Assembly (NCBI GenBank): GCA_020725645.1
Contig: DYEQ01000009.1
Span: forward strand, 1 to 51,797
From: Candidatus Fermentithermobacillaceae bacterium
Lineage (GTDB): Bacteria; Bacillota; Sulfobacillia; Fermentithermobacillales; DUSS01
DNA length: 51,797 nucleotides
Direction: 5' to 3'
In this document: positions 8,272 through 15,830 of the stretch, one piece after another
How the letters are laid out: each line of letters begins with the position of its first letter
Position numbering within the stretch: the stretch's first letter is position 1
Translations under genes and position numbers: made by a program
The notes under the pieces: generated by a model
What the model was told of the DNA's origin: nothing
The model's database searches: none
Seen by the model: only the letters and a program-made list of their open reading frames with translations

Positions 8272-8277
8272 ATTATA
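8272..8277 (-). promoter_or_regulatory. Candidate -10 box of the sigma/coiled-coil operon
   Basis: Minus strand TATAAT. No convincing -35 at 16-18 bp. If used, the transcript would begin about two bases before the GTG at 8263, i.e. nearly leaderless. Confidence 0.3.
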
Positions 8278-8470
8278 TAGACTCTGCGGGGCCTTTGCCG
8301 GTTAGGTGCCGTCGCTATTCAAAAGCAAGATGGCAAGAGCTCTCATCCGGCGAGATGTTCAATACCTTGCAGGAGAAAGAGATCTTGCGCAAGAACAGAC
8401 GATTCGAGATTTCCGGAATCACATCCGTCGGGAACGGTAAGCTGGTTACGGCGGTTGGGAGGTGTACATA

Positions 8471-9313
8471 GTGTCTGAAATCCTCGGAGTTGTGGGTCTG
8501 GGGACCATGGGCCAGGGTATCGCCGAAGTGGCGGCCAGGGCCGGATACAGGGTGATCGTGCTGGACAGGGACGAAAGTTTCGTACAGCGAGGTCTATCCG
8601 CCATTAAGAAGAGCCTCGCTCGTTCGGTGGAGAAGGGCAGGATTACCCAGGAAGAAATGGACCAAGCACTGGGGCGTTTGGTTCCGGGTAAAGGGTGGGC
8701 GGATCTCGGCCAGGCGGACATAGTCATCGAGGCCGTCTTCGAAGATATGGCCGTAAAAAAGGAAGTCCTTCGCGAACTGGGCAAATACGTTTCCACCGGC
8801 GCGCTACTCGGTTCAAATACCTCGGCGTTGAGCATCACGGAGATGGCTTCGGCGGTGCCTAACCCCGGACGCTTCATAGGGATTCATTTCTTTAACCCCG
8901 TTCCCATCATGAAACTGGTGGAGATCGTGAAGGGGAAAGCGACGGACGCCCGAACGGTGGAAAGGGCCTTTGACTTCGCCGGCAAACTTGGAAAAGAAGC
9001 GGTCCTGGTGGCCGAGTCGCCCGGGTTCATCGTCAACCGCATACTGTGCCCCATGATGAACGAAGCTGCTTACCTGGTTTACGAGGATGTAGCTTCGGCT
9101 GAAGACGTGGACAAAGCCATGAAACTCGGTGCAAACCACCCCATCGGACCTCTCGCTCTGGCCGATTTAGTGGGGATAGACGTCCTTTACTCCATCATGC
9201 AGACCCTGGAGAAGAATCTCGGGCCCAAGTACAAACCGTGTCCCCTTCTTGAGCAGATGGTGAATGAGGGAAGACTTGGGAGGAAGACTGGTCGGGGGTT
9301 TTTCCAGTACTGA
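8471..9313 (+). CDS. hbd: 3-hydroxybutyryl-CoA dehydrogenase
   Basis: NAD(P)H-dependent interconversion of acetoacetyl-CoA and 3-hydroxybutyryl-CoA, used in butyrate formation or beta-oxidation. The Rossmann motif GLGTMGQGIAEVAARAGY opens the protein; IHFFNPVPIMKLVEIV is the family signature with the catalytic His; ESPGFIVNRILCPMMNEA and the C-terminal GLGRKTGRGFFQY end (RLGRKTGRGFFQY) are conserved. At 280 residues it is full length. I chose the GTG at 8471 because GGGAGG sits eight bases upstream; the GTG at 8462 overlaps that site. The gene stands alone: thiolase, crotonase and acyl-CoA dehydrogenase genes that often accompany it are not in the window. Confidence 0.95.
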   Translation: MSEILGVVGLGTMGQGIAEVAARAGYRVIVLDRDESFVQRGLSAIKKSLARSVEKGRITQEEMDQALGRLVPGKGWADLGQADIVIEAVFEDMAVKKEVLRELGKYVSTGALLGSNTSALSITEMASAVPNPGRFIGIHFFNPVPIMKLVEIVKGKATDARTVERAFDFAGKLGKEAVLVAESPGFIVNRILCPMMNEAAYLVYEDVASAEDVDKAMKLGANHPIGPLALADLVGIDVLYSIMQTLEKNLGPKYKPCPLLEQMVNEGRLGRKTGRGFFQY

Positions 9314-9354
9314 GTGCCCCAAGCGGATAGCTGGCAGCCCGGAGTAACTCGTTG

Positions 9355-10091
9355 TTACTGGTTGAACGGTGGGACGGACCACGGAACCTGGGCACGGACG
9401 TATTTCGAGACCACCTGAAGTTCCTGTTCGGCCTCCTCAAGAGAGAGAGGCTCGCCGTCCAGCAAATAACGTTGCACTTTCTCGAGGGCTTGGCAGGTAA
9501 GAGGCGAATGCCCCAATGCGAAAACAGCTGGGATTATCTCTCTCTTATCAAGAATGTAGTCGCCCGTTCTGTCCCAGACCAGGAGACGAAGTTCGTAGAG
9601 GATGGTGTTCACGGTTGCATCGACTGTACGGTACTCCTGTGGTCGCTGGTCGATCAGGGTCCTGAGCCAAGGATAGAAGACCCTCGCGTATGCTATGAAA
9701 TCTTCGCGAGTAGGATCGGGTACCCGGGTCAAGTCGTGCGTACCCCGGATAAGCACCCCCTGCCGTTTGAGGCGGAGGATCTCGGGAACCAGCTCTTCAG
9801 TGGGATCGTAAGGGGGGACGAGTTTATCCTCCCTGACCACGATTGCCCCGAAATCCTTCAGCTCGTATGTGCTACGTACCTTTTTGCGGAGGCTCTCGAC
9901 GGCGTTTTCATCGGAACTTGTGCAGCTTGATTTGACAACCGGCAAGGTATCGATGTCCGAGCGTCCTGGACGATAGCTGCCCCCTGCCAACGAGCCGATA
10001 ACGTACACAGCAGCAGCTTCCCTCCGAGGAGCTTTGCAACGTCTTCCGCGAATGCTCGCGCGATAGCCCATGCCCGTTCGGCCGTGATCAT
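9355..10091 (-). pseudogene. Nucleotidyltransferase, frameshifted (aminoglycoside-adenylyltransferase-like)
   Basis: The body of the protein has the nucleotidyltransferase motif YVIGSLAGGSYRPGRSDID and a DUF4111-type helical C-terminus (TILYELRLLVWDRTGDYILD). Its N-terminus lies in another frame: an ATG at 10091, with AAGGAG eight bases upstream and overlapping the stop of the MATE gene (ATGA), encodes MITAERAWAIARAFAEDVAK then LLGGKLL. One base appears missing around 10010-10020, at a CTGCTGCTG run, between the two frames. Read through, the product would be about 245 residues. It is either a true mutation or an assembly error; the intact coupling to the pump suggests a recently functional gene. 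Target (antibiotic or other) unknown. Confidence 0.75.
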
Positions 10092-11470
10092 ACCCGCAGC
10101 TCCTTCCATTTGCCCTGTTTGAACCTGATGGCGTAGAGCGTCGATCTTACCACCCAGTCCATCAACATAGCGATCCACGCTGCTTCCAACCCCATATGGA
10201 AGACGTCCATCAGGAGGTAAGTCAATCCGAGGCGGACGATCCACATGCCGGCCACGGTGACGTACACGGCTATCCTCGTATCGCCCGCCCCTCTGAGCGC
10301 GCCGGGAATCACGAATCCGAGGGCTTCCGGAATCTGCGTGAAAGCTACTATCCGCAGAAGCGGAACGGCCAGGGCGATGGTCTCAGCATCATCCGTGAAG
10401 ATTTTGAGGAAAGCCTGGGGAAAGGTGAAGAAGAGGACCCCCATCGAACCCATGGTTAGGACGCCGAGCTTCATGGCTTCTCTGGCGGAAGCTTCGGATC
10501 TGTCTGGCCGGCCGGCGCCCAGGTTCTGTCCGACCAGGGCCGTCGCTGCGGTAGCGAACCCCATGCCAGGCATATACGAGAAAGACTCCACGTTCAAGCT
10601 CAGCGAATGAGCTGCATAAGGAACGGTTCCGAGCCCCGCCACCTGCCGGGAGTACATCATTTGACCTGATGAGGTCAGGACCCGCTCGAGTGCCGCGGGG
10701 AGCCCCACGTTGATAAGCCTGCCGAAGAGCGCCCGGTCGAAGGGCAAAAGTTTCCTCCAGTTCACGTGGAGTTTGCCCTGGGACGACGAGAGAACTCCCA
10801 GGACCAAAACTGCGGCCAAAATCCGGGATATCGAGGTGGATATACCCGCGCCCATGACCTCCAGCCTGGGAAACCCTAGATATCCGAAGATCAGTACGAA
10901 GTTAGTTCCCACATGGATGACGTTGGTTATGAGGTTAATTACCATCGGGCTTAGTGTATCCCCGGTTCCCCTGAGGGCCCCCGTGGCGATGGTAAACACG
11001 TAAAACGCAAGCATACCGGGCATCATGGCTCTCACGTACAGGATGGCCATCGGTGCCACATCGGGACGGGCCTTCATGAACGCGACGATCTGCGGAGCCA
11101 GGACGTAACCGGCACAGGCGACCATGATCCCCAGGATCACCGCGACCAGGATGGACTGACCGGTAACCCGGCCTGCTTCGTCCCGGTTGCCTGCACCTGC
11201 AGCTCTGGCTCCCAGCGCCGTGGTAGCAACCGAAAGGCCCATTACAAGGGCGTTTGCCAGGAAAAACGGGTGCATGGTCAAGCCGACAGCTGTCACCGCC
11301 CGGGGGCCCAGCCTCCCGACCATGCTCATGTCAACTACCTGCGTTAGCATAGCGAGCCCCTGCTCCGCTACGACAGGCCACGCCAAAGCCCACAGAGCTC
11401 GCTTGATCGCGGACTGCTCGTCTTGCTCGACCCCAACTGCGGCTGTCCGGGGGCTCTCCTGCGTATTCAT
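10088..11470 (-). CDS. MATE family efflux transporter
   Basis: A 460-residue, twelve-helix cation/drug antiporter of the multidrug and toxic compound extrusion family. Recognisable phrases include ALAWPVVAEQGLAMLTQVVD, MVGRLGPRAVTAVGL, ATGALRGTGDTLSPM and the second-half equivalent VIPGALRGAGDTRIAVYV, reflecting the internal duplication of the family. ATG at 11470 follows GGGAGGG at about 11 bases. Its stop overlaps the start of the frameshifted nucleotidyltransferase (ATGA), implying translational coupling. Substrate cannot be predicted. Confidence 0.95.
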   Translation of the reverse strand: MNTQESPRTAAVGVEQDEQSAIKRALWALAWPVVAEQGLAMLTQVVDMSMVGRLGPRAVTAVGLTMHPFFLANALVMGLSVATTALGARAAGAGNRDEAGRVTGQSILVAVILGIMVACAGYVLAPQIVAFMKARPDVAPMAILYVRAMMPGMLAFYVFTIATGALRGTGDTLSPMVINLITNVIHVGTNFVLIFGYLGFPRLEVMGAGISTSISRILAAVLVLGVLSSSQGKLHVNWRKLLPFDRALFGRLINVGLPAALERVLTSSGQMMYSRQVAGLGTVPYAAHSLSLNVESFSYMPGMGFATAATALVGQNLGAGRPDRSEASAREAMKLGVLTMGSMGVLFFTFPQAFLKIFTDDAETIALAVPLLRIVAFTQIPEALGFVIPGALRGAGDTRIAVYVTVAGMWIVRLGLTYLLMDVFHMGLEAAWIAMLMDWVVRSTLYAIRFKQGKWKELRV

Positions 11471-11958
11471 TCGTAACAGTTCCCTCCCAAAAGCGCTCGA
11501 AGAGCAGGGCCTGAGAACGCAGGGTCGGCCCTGACGACCCTAATTATCCACCATAGCCGCCGATATTTCTAGATCCGAATGTTTCACAAAGGTCCGCTCG
11601 ACCGCTACTGCACCGCCGCGTTTAGCCCCAGGACGAACGCAAAAAACACATTAACGAGGGATGACAACGGCGGGCGTAAATGGGAAACGGGCCCCGCCGG
11701 TTTCGCGCGCGGCGGGACCCGCAGCCCCAGTCTAAAGTCTCATTATGTGCTGTATGTTACGACTATTTGGTCCGATATCGGGCTGTAGTTGTTTTCCCAG
11801 CAGATGCGTAATCATACGTTGTTGCAATCAGTTCTTCGAAACCTTCAAAATGCTCGCCCAGTATTTATCGCTTCAACTGCGTTTTTCACCGGTGTCACAT
11901 GGTCCCCGATTAATCTTTGCGGGCCTGCGCGCCGGGGTTACGTCACCTCACCTCACCT
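11471..11958. other. Intergenic region without a recognisable gene
   Basis: Between the MATE start and the glutaredoxin end. No frame with ribosome site and protein-like composition was seen on either strand. The only structure noted is the GC-rich inverted repeat at 11689-11720. The stretch 11740-11900 is markedly more AT-rich than its surroundings. Confidence 0.5.
11689..11720. repeat. GC-rich inverted repeat (hairpin)
   Basis: GGGCCCCGCCG at 11689-11699 pairs with CGGCGGGACCC at 11710-11720 (one C/A mismatch) around a ten-base loop. No T-run follows on either side, so it is not a classical intrinsic terminator; it may be a REP-like element. Confidence 0.55.
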
Positions 11959-12201
11959 TCACTTTTTCAGAAGCTCGTCTATCCTGGGCCTGTCAAACCC
12001 CACTATCACGTTTCCGTCGATGACGAGGACCGGCACTCCCATCTGGCCGGATATCCTCACCATCTCCCGGGCCGCTTCGACGTCCCTGGAAACGTCCTTG
12101 TCCTCGTAAGGTACTCCGAGTTGGGTGAGATACGCCTTTGCCCTCGAGCACCAGGGACAAGCGGGGGTTGAGTAAACGATTACCTCATGCTCTCCTGTCA
12201 T
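11959..12201 (-). CDS. Glutaredoxin-like protein
   Basis: An 80-residue thioredoxin-fold disulfide oxidoreductase. It has the redox motif C-P-W-C in VIVYSTPACPWCSRAKAYL, the cis-proline region MGVPVLVIDGNVIVGF and the end FDRPRIDELLKK, as in small NrdH/YruB-type glutaredoxins. The ATG at 12201 is preceded by AGGAGGTG about twelve bases upstream; the open frame continues to 12396 but that part is Pro/Ala/Arg-rich and antisense to a GC-rich repetitive region, so I exclude it. It stands alone. Confidence 0.92.
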   Translation of the reverse strand: MTGEHEVIVYSTPACPWCSRAKAYLTQLGVPYEDKDVSRDVEAAREMVRISGQMGVPVLVIDGNVIVGFDRPRIDELLKK

Positions 12202-12568
12202 TTTCCTGAGGCACCTCCTGGTAGATTTGTGTACGCGGAACAGTCCCGTCAGAGGACGCACGAGGACCGGCGCGGCCGGAGCTGGCGCGGTTGGCACACG
12301 CGCGGTTGGGACCGGCCCGGCTGAAGCCGGCGCGGTTCGCCTCTGGCGAAATGCTCTCAGGCGTATTGTACCATCTCCATCAGGATCTGAATCCACCGGA
12401 GGAATGCCCAGGTTCTATCCGCGTAATTCCGGAGATTTTATCGAAATCCCGACGACATCCCGGTGGTGCGCAAAGGTTAAATCGGCCTGGCAAGATCCTT
12501 TGCGGCAGGAGCGCATCGTGACCAGCGACAGCTCCTGCCTCGTACGTTAGACCTGAAAGGATATCCGC
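12202..12568. other. Intergenic region with degenerate GC-rich repeats
   Basis: No gene seen. Between about 12270 and 12345 the element GGCGCGGTT (or GCGCGGTTGG) recurs at least three times, giving a locally repetitive GC-rich tract upstream of the glutaredoxin gene. Confidence 0.45.
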
Positions 12569-13759
12569 CTATCCCGGAAGTTTCAGGTTCTTCAACGCTG
12601 ACACCAGCGCCCGGGCGTCTTCCTCCGTGTTGTAAAGATGGAAGGACGCCCTCAGCGCTGGCGGGTTGCCTAGCGCCCTGATGACAACCCTATCGTGTTT
12701 GTAGAGGTGCTCCACGGCCTTGAGGTAGTCATCGAGTTGGAACCCGTTGATGGTGAAGCTGACGAGTCCGAAAGAGCGTTCGGGGTCAATGGGTGTCACA
12801 ATACCGAATCCGGCGATTGAAGAAATCTCTTCCTTAAAAATCCGGGCCAGGGTACGGCATCTCTGAGCGACCCTGTCCATCCCTATGTCCAGGAGGAAAG
12901 CTACGGTCCACCCGAGTGCCGCGTAGTTCAACACGGGCGGGGTGGATGTCTGGTATGCCTCGGTCTCGCGTCCGAGCTCGGGCGGCGATCCTTCTTCCCA
13001 CTTGAGCGAGTTGGGGAAGGCTCTTGACGGCTCAATCCGCTCTCTCAGCGACGGCGCGACATAGAGGCCCCCCGTTCCTTCGGGTCCGAGGAGCCATTTA
13101 TATCCGGGAAATGCATATGCGTCTACCCCCGTCTCCCGGAGGTTCGGCGCACCCGCCCCGGCGAACTGTGCACCGTCCACCAGGAAAACTGCGCCGTGCC
13201 GGTGACACACGCGAGCCAGGGAAGAAAGGTCGACCAGCATTCCGGTGGTGTACGACACGTGGCTCATCACCACCGCCTTGACCTGACCAGGCGCTTCCCG
13301 GAAGGCCTTTTCGACGGACGCTTCGTCCGGAGGCGCAGCTTTCGCGGGAACGGTGACGATTTTCACGCCTTTCTTGATTTCCAGGTATGCCAAGGGGGCC
13401 TTCACGGCGGGATGTTCGGTATCGGACGTGATGACGACGTCCCCCGGGTTCCACGGAATGCTCATTAAGACCGCGTTTATACCCTCGGTGGTGTTCACCA
13501 TAAAGGCAAGGTCTTGCTCCTCGCATCCCACGAGGTTTGCCAGAAGCTTTTTGGCCTCGTTCACCGCGTCATACGCTTCCGAGGATACGTCCACCCTGGC
13601 GGGACCTCTCAGGTAGTACGAGTACGCTAAAGACGCTGTTTTCGAGAGCACAGACCGGGGCATTATGCCTATTGTTCCGGTATTGAGGTACCGAACTTCC
13701 CGGCACGCCGGGAACTCCTGGGCGATATCCTTCCAGAACAGATCATCCGTGCTGGGCAC
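12569..13759 (-). CDS. Class V aminotransferase / cysteine desulfurase-like protein
   Basis: A 396-residue fold-type I PLP enzyme. It has RYLNTGTIGIMPRSVLS at the N-terminus, NTTEGINAVLMSIPWNPGD, the cofactor-contact stretch VFLVDGAQFAGAG, and the PLP lysine in FPGYKWLLGPEGTGGLYV. The C-terminal small domain ends RASFHLYNTEEDARALVSAL, as in NifS/CsdA-like selenocysteine lyase/isopenicillin epimerase relatives. I see no evident catalytic cysteine loop of the IscS type, so desulfurase activity is unproven. GTG start at 13759, with GGGGAGG eight bases upstream. No Fe-S cluster assembly genes are nearby. Confidence 0.9.
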   Translation of the reverse strand: MPSTDDLFWKDIAQEFPACREVRYLNTGTIGIMPRSVLSKTASLAYSYYLRGPARVDVSSEAYDAVNEAKKLLANLVGCEEQDLAFMVNTTEGINAVLMSIPWNPGDVVITSDTEHPAVKAPLAYLEIKKGVKIVTVPAKAAPPDEASVEKAFREAPGQVKAVVMSHVSYTTGMLVDLSSLARVCHRHGAVFLVDGAQFAGAGAPNLRETGVDAYAFPGYKWLLGPEGTGGLYVAPSLRERIEPSRAFPNSLKWEEGSPPELGRETEAYQTSTPPVLNYAALGWTVAFLLDIGMDRVAQRCRTLARIFKEEISSIAGFGIVTPIDPERSFGLVSFTINGFQLDDYLKAVEHLYKHDRVVIRALGNPPALRASFHLYNTEEDARALVSALKNLKLPG

Positions 13760-14116
13760 TGTGCTTCCTCCCCTCTTGTTAAGTCAGTCTAGTCTCTTAC
13801 CCGAAGGCCGTTCATTTTCCTGCACGACCGGCGGGGATTTGCGCTCACCGGCAGGCCCTTTCTTTATGTGCGCGCATCGCCCCGGGTCGTATACCGGTGA
13901 GGTAGCGCACAATAGATCAACGAGATACACGATGGTTTCGAAACGGCGTCCGGGTACAACGCGTTTTCCGGTGGAGCGAAGCGTATACCGTAGGTCCGCG
14001 AATGGTTTCGCGGCGGGGTAACCGGGCGCAATACGTTTCAATACGTTTCGCGGCGCCGCAAAGCATCTATGACAAACGGTTGATTTCCAAAGCGGGGTTG
14101 TTGGGAGGAGTACTGG
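13760..14116. other. Divergent intergenic region with hairpin and direct repeats
   Basis: Separates the class V aminotransferase from the AbrB/PIN pair. No gene seen. Contains the hairpin at 13996-14013 and the 10-bp direct repeat at 14031-14050. Confidence 0.5.
13996..14050. promoter_or_regulatory. Possible operator region of the AbrB/PIN operon
   Basis: CCGCGAA and TTCGCGG form a short palindrome (13996-14013). ATACGTTTCA and ATACGTTTCG follow as adjacent 10-bp direct repeats at 14031-14040 and 14041-14050, about 70 bp before the AbrB start. Toxin-antitoxin operons are commonly autoregulated through such repeats; that role is inferred from position. Confidence 0.3.
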
Positions 14117-14446
14117 ATGATGTACAAGAGTTCTCTATCCTTGAGGGGCCAAATTACCATTCCCAAATTTTTACGGGACAAATTCCAGCTGAAACCCGGT
14201 GACGAGGTGCTCATCAGCGAGGCGGGAGGGAGGATCGTTATTACTCCCAAACTGCCCGACCCGGTTTCCCAGGGGCGGGGGTTTCTCGCAAAGCGCCTTC
14301 CGGGTGTCGCAAGCTGGTACGATGATGATCTGAAGGAGCCTGTTACCGGCGGTAGCGGTCCGGATGGCATATCCCCCGGAGTGGTAGACCGGGGCGAGGG
14401 TGGCGAGAGGGCAGGTAGAGGCGAAAACTGTGCGGGGAGGCTTTGA
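14117..14446 (+). CDS. AbrB/MazE-fold DNA-binding protein (likely antitoxin)
   Basis: The first 50 residues form a SpoVT-AbrB domain: SSLSLRGQITIPKFLRDKFQ, LKPGDEVLISEAGGRIVITP. Such domains bind DNA as swapped-hairpin dimers and often serve as antitoxins. The C-terminal half (after ASWYDDDLKEP) is Gly/Arg-rich and unlike the usual toxin-binding tail. ATG at 14117 follows GGGAGG by eight bases. A PIN-domain gene lies 94 bp downstream, in the order usual for vapBC-type modules. A second ATG at 14120 is equally possible. Confidence 0.82.
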   Translation: MMYKSSLSLRGQITIPKFLRDKFQLKPGDEVLISEAGGRIVITPKLPDPVSQGRGFLAKRLPGVASWYDDDLKEPVTGGSGPDGISPGVVDRGEGGERAGRGENCAGRL

Positions 14447-14540
14447 AGATTGGGAACGAAGGTGCTCCCGGGTCAAGCGTGTAGAAAGAGCAGGCGCCGG
14501 AGACGTTGCGCAAGAAGTTTCGAAGGACGGTGACAAGTAG

Positions 14541-15023
14541 GTGAGACCTGACGAGTCGCCGAAGGACGTCCCGCCGGGGGAGGCATATCTCCTGGACAGC
14601 GGCGCGCTCTTGGTCTACCTTCTCGACGGCCCCGGTGCTTCCAAGGTCGAGCGCCTATTGAGGCAAGCTGAGCAGGGCCAGGCCAGGGTCATGATCTCAG
14701 CGGTAGACCTCCACGAACTTTACAACCGGGTTACGCGCCTGGGGGGTCAGGAGGCTTTCGCTGAAGCTTCATATGTTATTCGCCAGATTCCCCTCCGGGT
14801 GCTGCCCTTCGGCCGTGACGAAGCGGAGGAGATCGGCGAGCTGGGGTACGGCTGCACGCAGGGCGTTCCCGACCACAAAGCAGGCGGGAGCGTCGTGGCC
14901 CGCTACTACTGCCGGAAACACGGGTGGACTCTGGTGACAGCTGCGGCCCGGGGTGAATCCGGGGTCCCGGGTGAATCCGGGGTCTTGAGTGAACCAGGCG
15001 TCTCCGTGATGCAGGTGGAATAG
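14541..15023 (+). CDS. PIN-domain protein (VapC-like toxin, possibly degenerate)
   Basis: A 160-residue PIN-fold protein, normally a Mg2+-dependent ribonuclease. The first acidic motif is in AYLLDSGALLVYLLDGPGA; the second in ISAVDLHELYNRV; a third acidic residue may be the Asp in GVPDHKAGG. The final conserved Asp (usually in a phrase like LVTAD) is Ala here (TLVTAAARGES), so catalysis may be impaired. The C-terminus contains three copies of a six-residue unit (GESGVP, GESGVL, SEPGVS) from an 18-bp tandem repeat. GTG start at 14541, with a weak ribosome site. Partner of the AbrB-fold gene upstream. Confidence 0.75.
   Translation: MRPDESPKDVPPGEAYLLDSGALLVYLLDGPGASKVERLLRQAEQGQARVMISAVDLHELYNRVTRLGGQEAFAEASYVIRQIPLRVLPFGRDEAEEIGELGYGCTQGVPDHKAGGSVVARYYCRKHGWTLVTAAARGESGVPGESGVLSEPGVSVMQVE
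14952..15005 (+). repeat. 18-bp tandem repeat, three copies, in frame inside the PIN gene
   Basis: Units at 14952-14969, 14970-14987 and 14988-15005. The first two differ at two positions; the third is more diverged. Each encodes six residues. Confidence 0.85.
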
Positions 15024-15074
15024 GTCATCTTCCGCCCGCCCGCGGGTATGACTCCGCAGAGGTTAACGGCATTA

Positions 15075-15104
15075 TTGCCTTGCGGTCTCGAGTACTGTTA
15101 TAGA
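15075..15104 (+). promoter_or_regulatory. Candidate sigma-A promoter of the adenosine-specific kinase gene
   Basis: TTGCCT at 15075-15080 and TATAGA at 15099-15104, separated by 18 bp, about 50 bp before the start at 15152. Confidence 0.5.
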
Positions 15105-15151
15105 TTGGTTAGACACATTGGTAAAACTGTGCAAGGCCAGGAGGGATCGAC

Positions 15152-15667
15152 ATGTGCGAGGATATCCGATCTGATGCAAGCAACTACAGCATCGAAATAG
15201 TCCCGCTGGACAAACCCGAGGATGTCAACGTTATCCTCGGTCAAACTCATTTCATCAAGTCGGTGGAAGATCTTTATGAGGCGATGGCCAACGCGGGTGG
15301 GAACATCAAGTTCGGCATCGCATTTCTTGAAGCTTCCGGGCCCTGCCTGGTCAGGCTGGCCGGTAACGACCAGGAACTGATCGATCTTGCCAAGTCCAAC
15401 GCTCTCAAACTCGGCACGGGCCACGTTTTCATCATCATGATGAGACAGGGATATCCCATCAACGTCCTCAACAACATCAAGACGGTTCCCGAAGTGTGCC
15501 GCATCTTCGCGGCCACGGCTAACCCGCTGGACGTAGTGGTGCTCCGGACCGGGCGAGGGGCGGGCGTCCTCGGCGTGGTGGACGGGTATGCGCCCAAGGG
15601 AGTGGAGGGTCCGCAGGACGTCGAAAAGCGCAAAGTTCTCTTGAGGAAGATAGGATACAAATTGTAA
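15152..15667 (+). CDS. Adenosine-specific kinase (PF04008 family)
   Basis: A 171-residue protein matching the adenosine-specific kinase family described mainly in thermophilic archaea and bacteria. It has VILGQTHFIKSVEDLYEAM, FGIAFLEASGPCLVRL, HVFIIMMRQGYPINVLNNIK and the C-terminal ATANPLDVVVLRTGRGAGVL with GVVDGYAPKGVE. The family is proposed to phosphorylate adenosine; the reaction here is inferred by homology. ATG at 15152 follows CAGGAGGG at seven bases. Single gene with its own candidate promoter. Confidence 0.93.
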   Translation: MCEDIRSDASNYSIEIVPLDKPEDVNVILGQTHFIKSVEDLYEAMANAGGNIKFGIAFLEASGPCLVRLAGNDQELIDLAKSNALKLGTGHVFIIMMRQGYPINVLNNIKTVPEVCRIFAATANPLDVVVLRTGRGAGVLGVVDGYAPKGVEGPQDVEKRKVLLRKIGYKL

Positions 15668-15830
15668 ACGATACCCGGGCTATACGACCGAAAAGGTCGG
15701 CGCGCAGACCGCCGGCTTTGACCATCGGGAGTAGCCATCTGGAGACCCGGGGCGCGAACACCCGTTTCCTTTGTTTCATTCCCACCGTCTCCAGCTGCAG
15801 AGGCTTGCGACGTGGGCGTTTTGGTCACGT

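Noticed and set aside
12202-12396. N-terminal extension of the glutaredoxin gene
   Set aside because: Pro/Ala/Arg-rich translation of a GC repeat; the ATG at 12201 has its own AGGAGG and gives the normal family length.
13784-14041. Minus-strand frame of 85 codons between the aminotransferase and AbrB genes
   Set aside because: Composition is not protein-like, it has no ribosome site, and the region holds palindromes and direct repeats that suit a control region.
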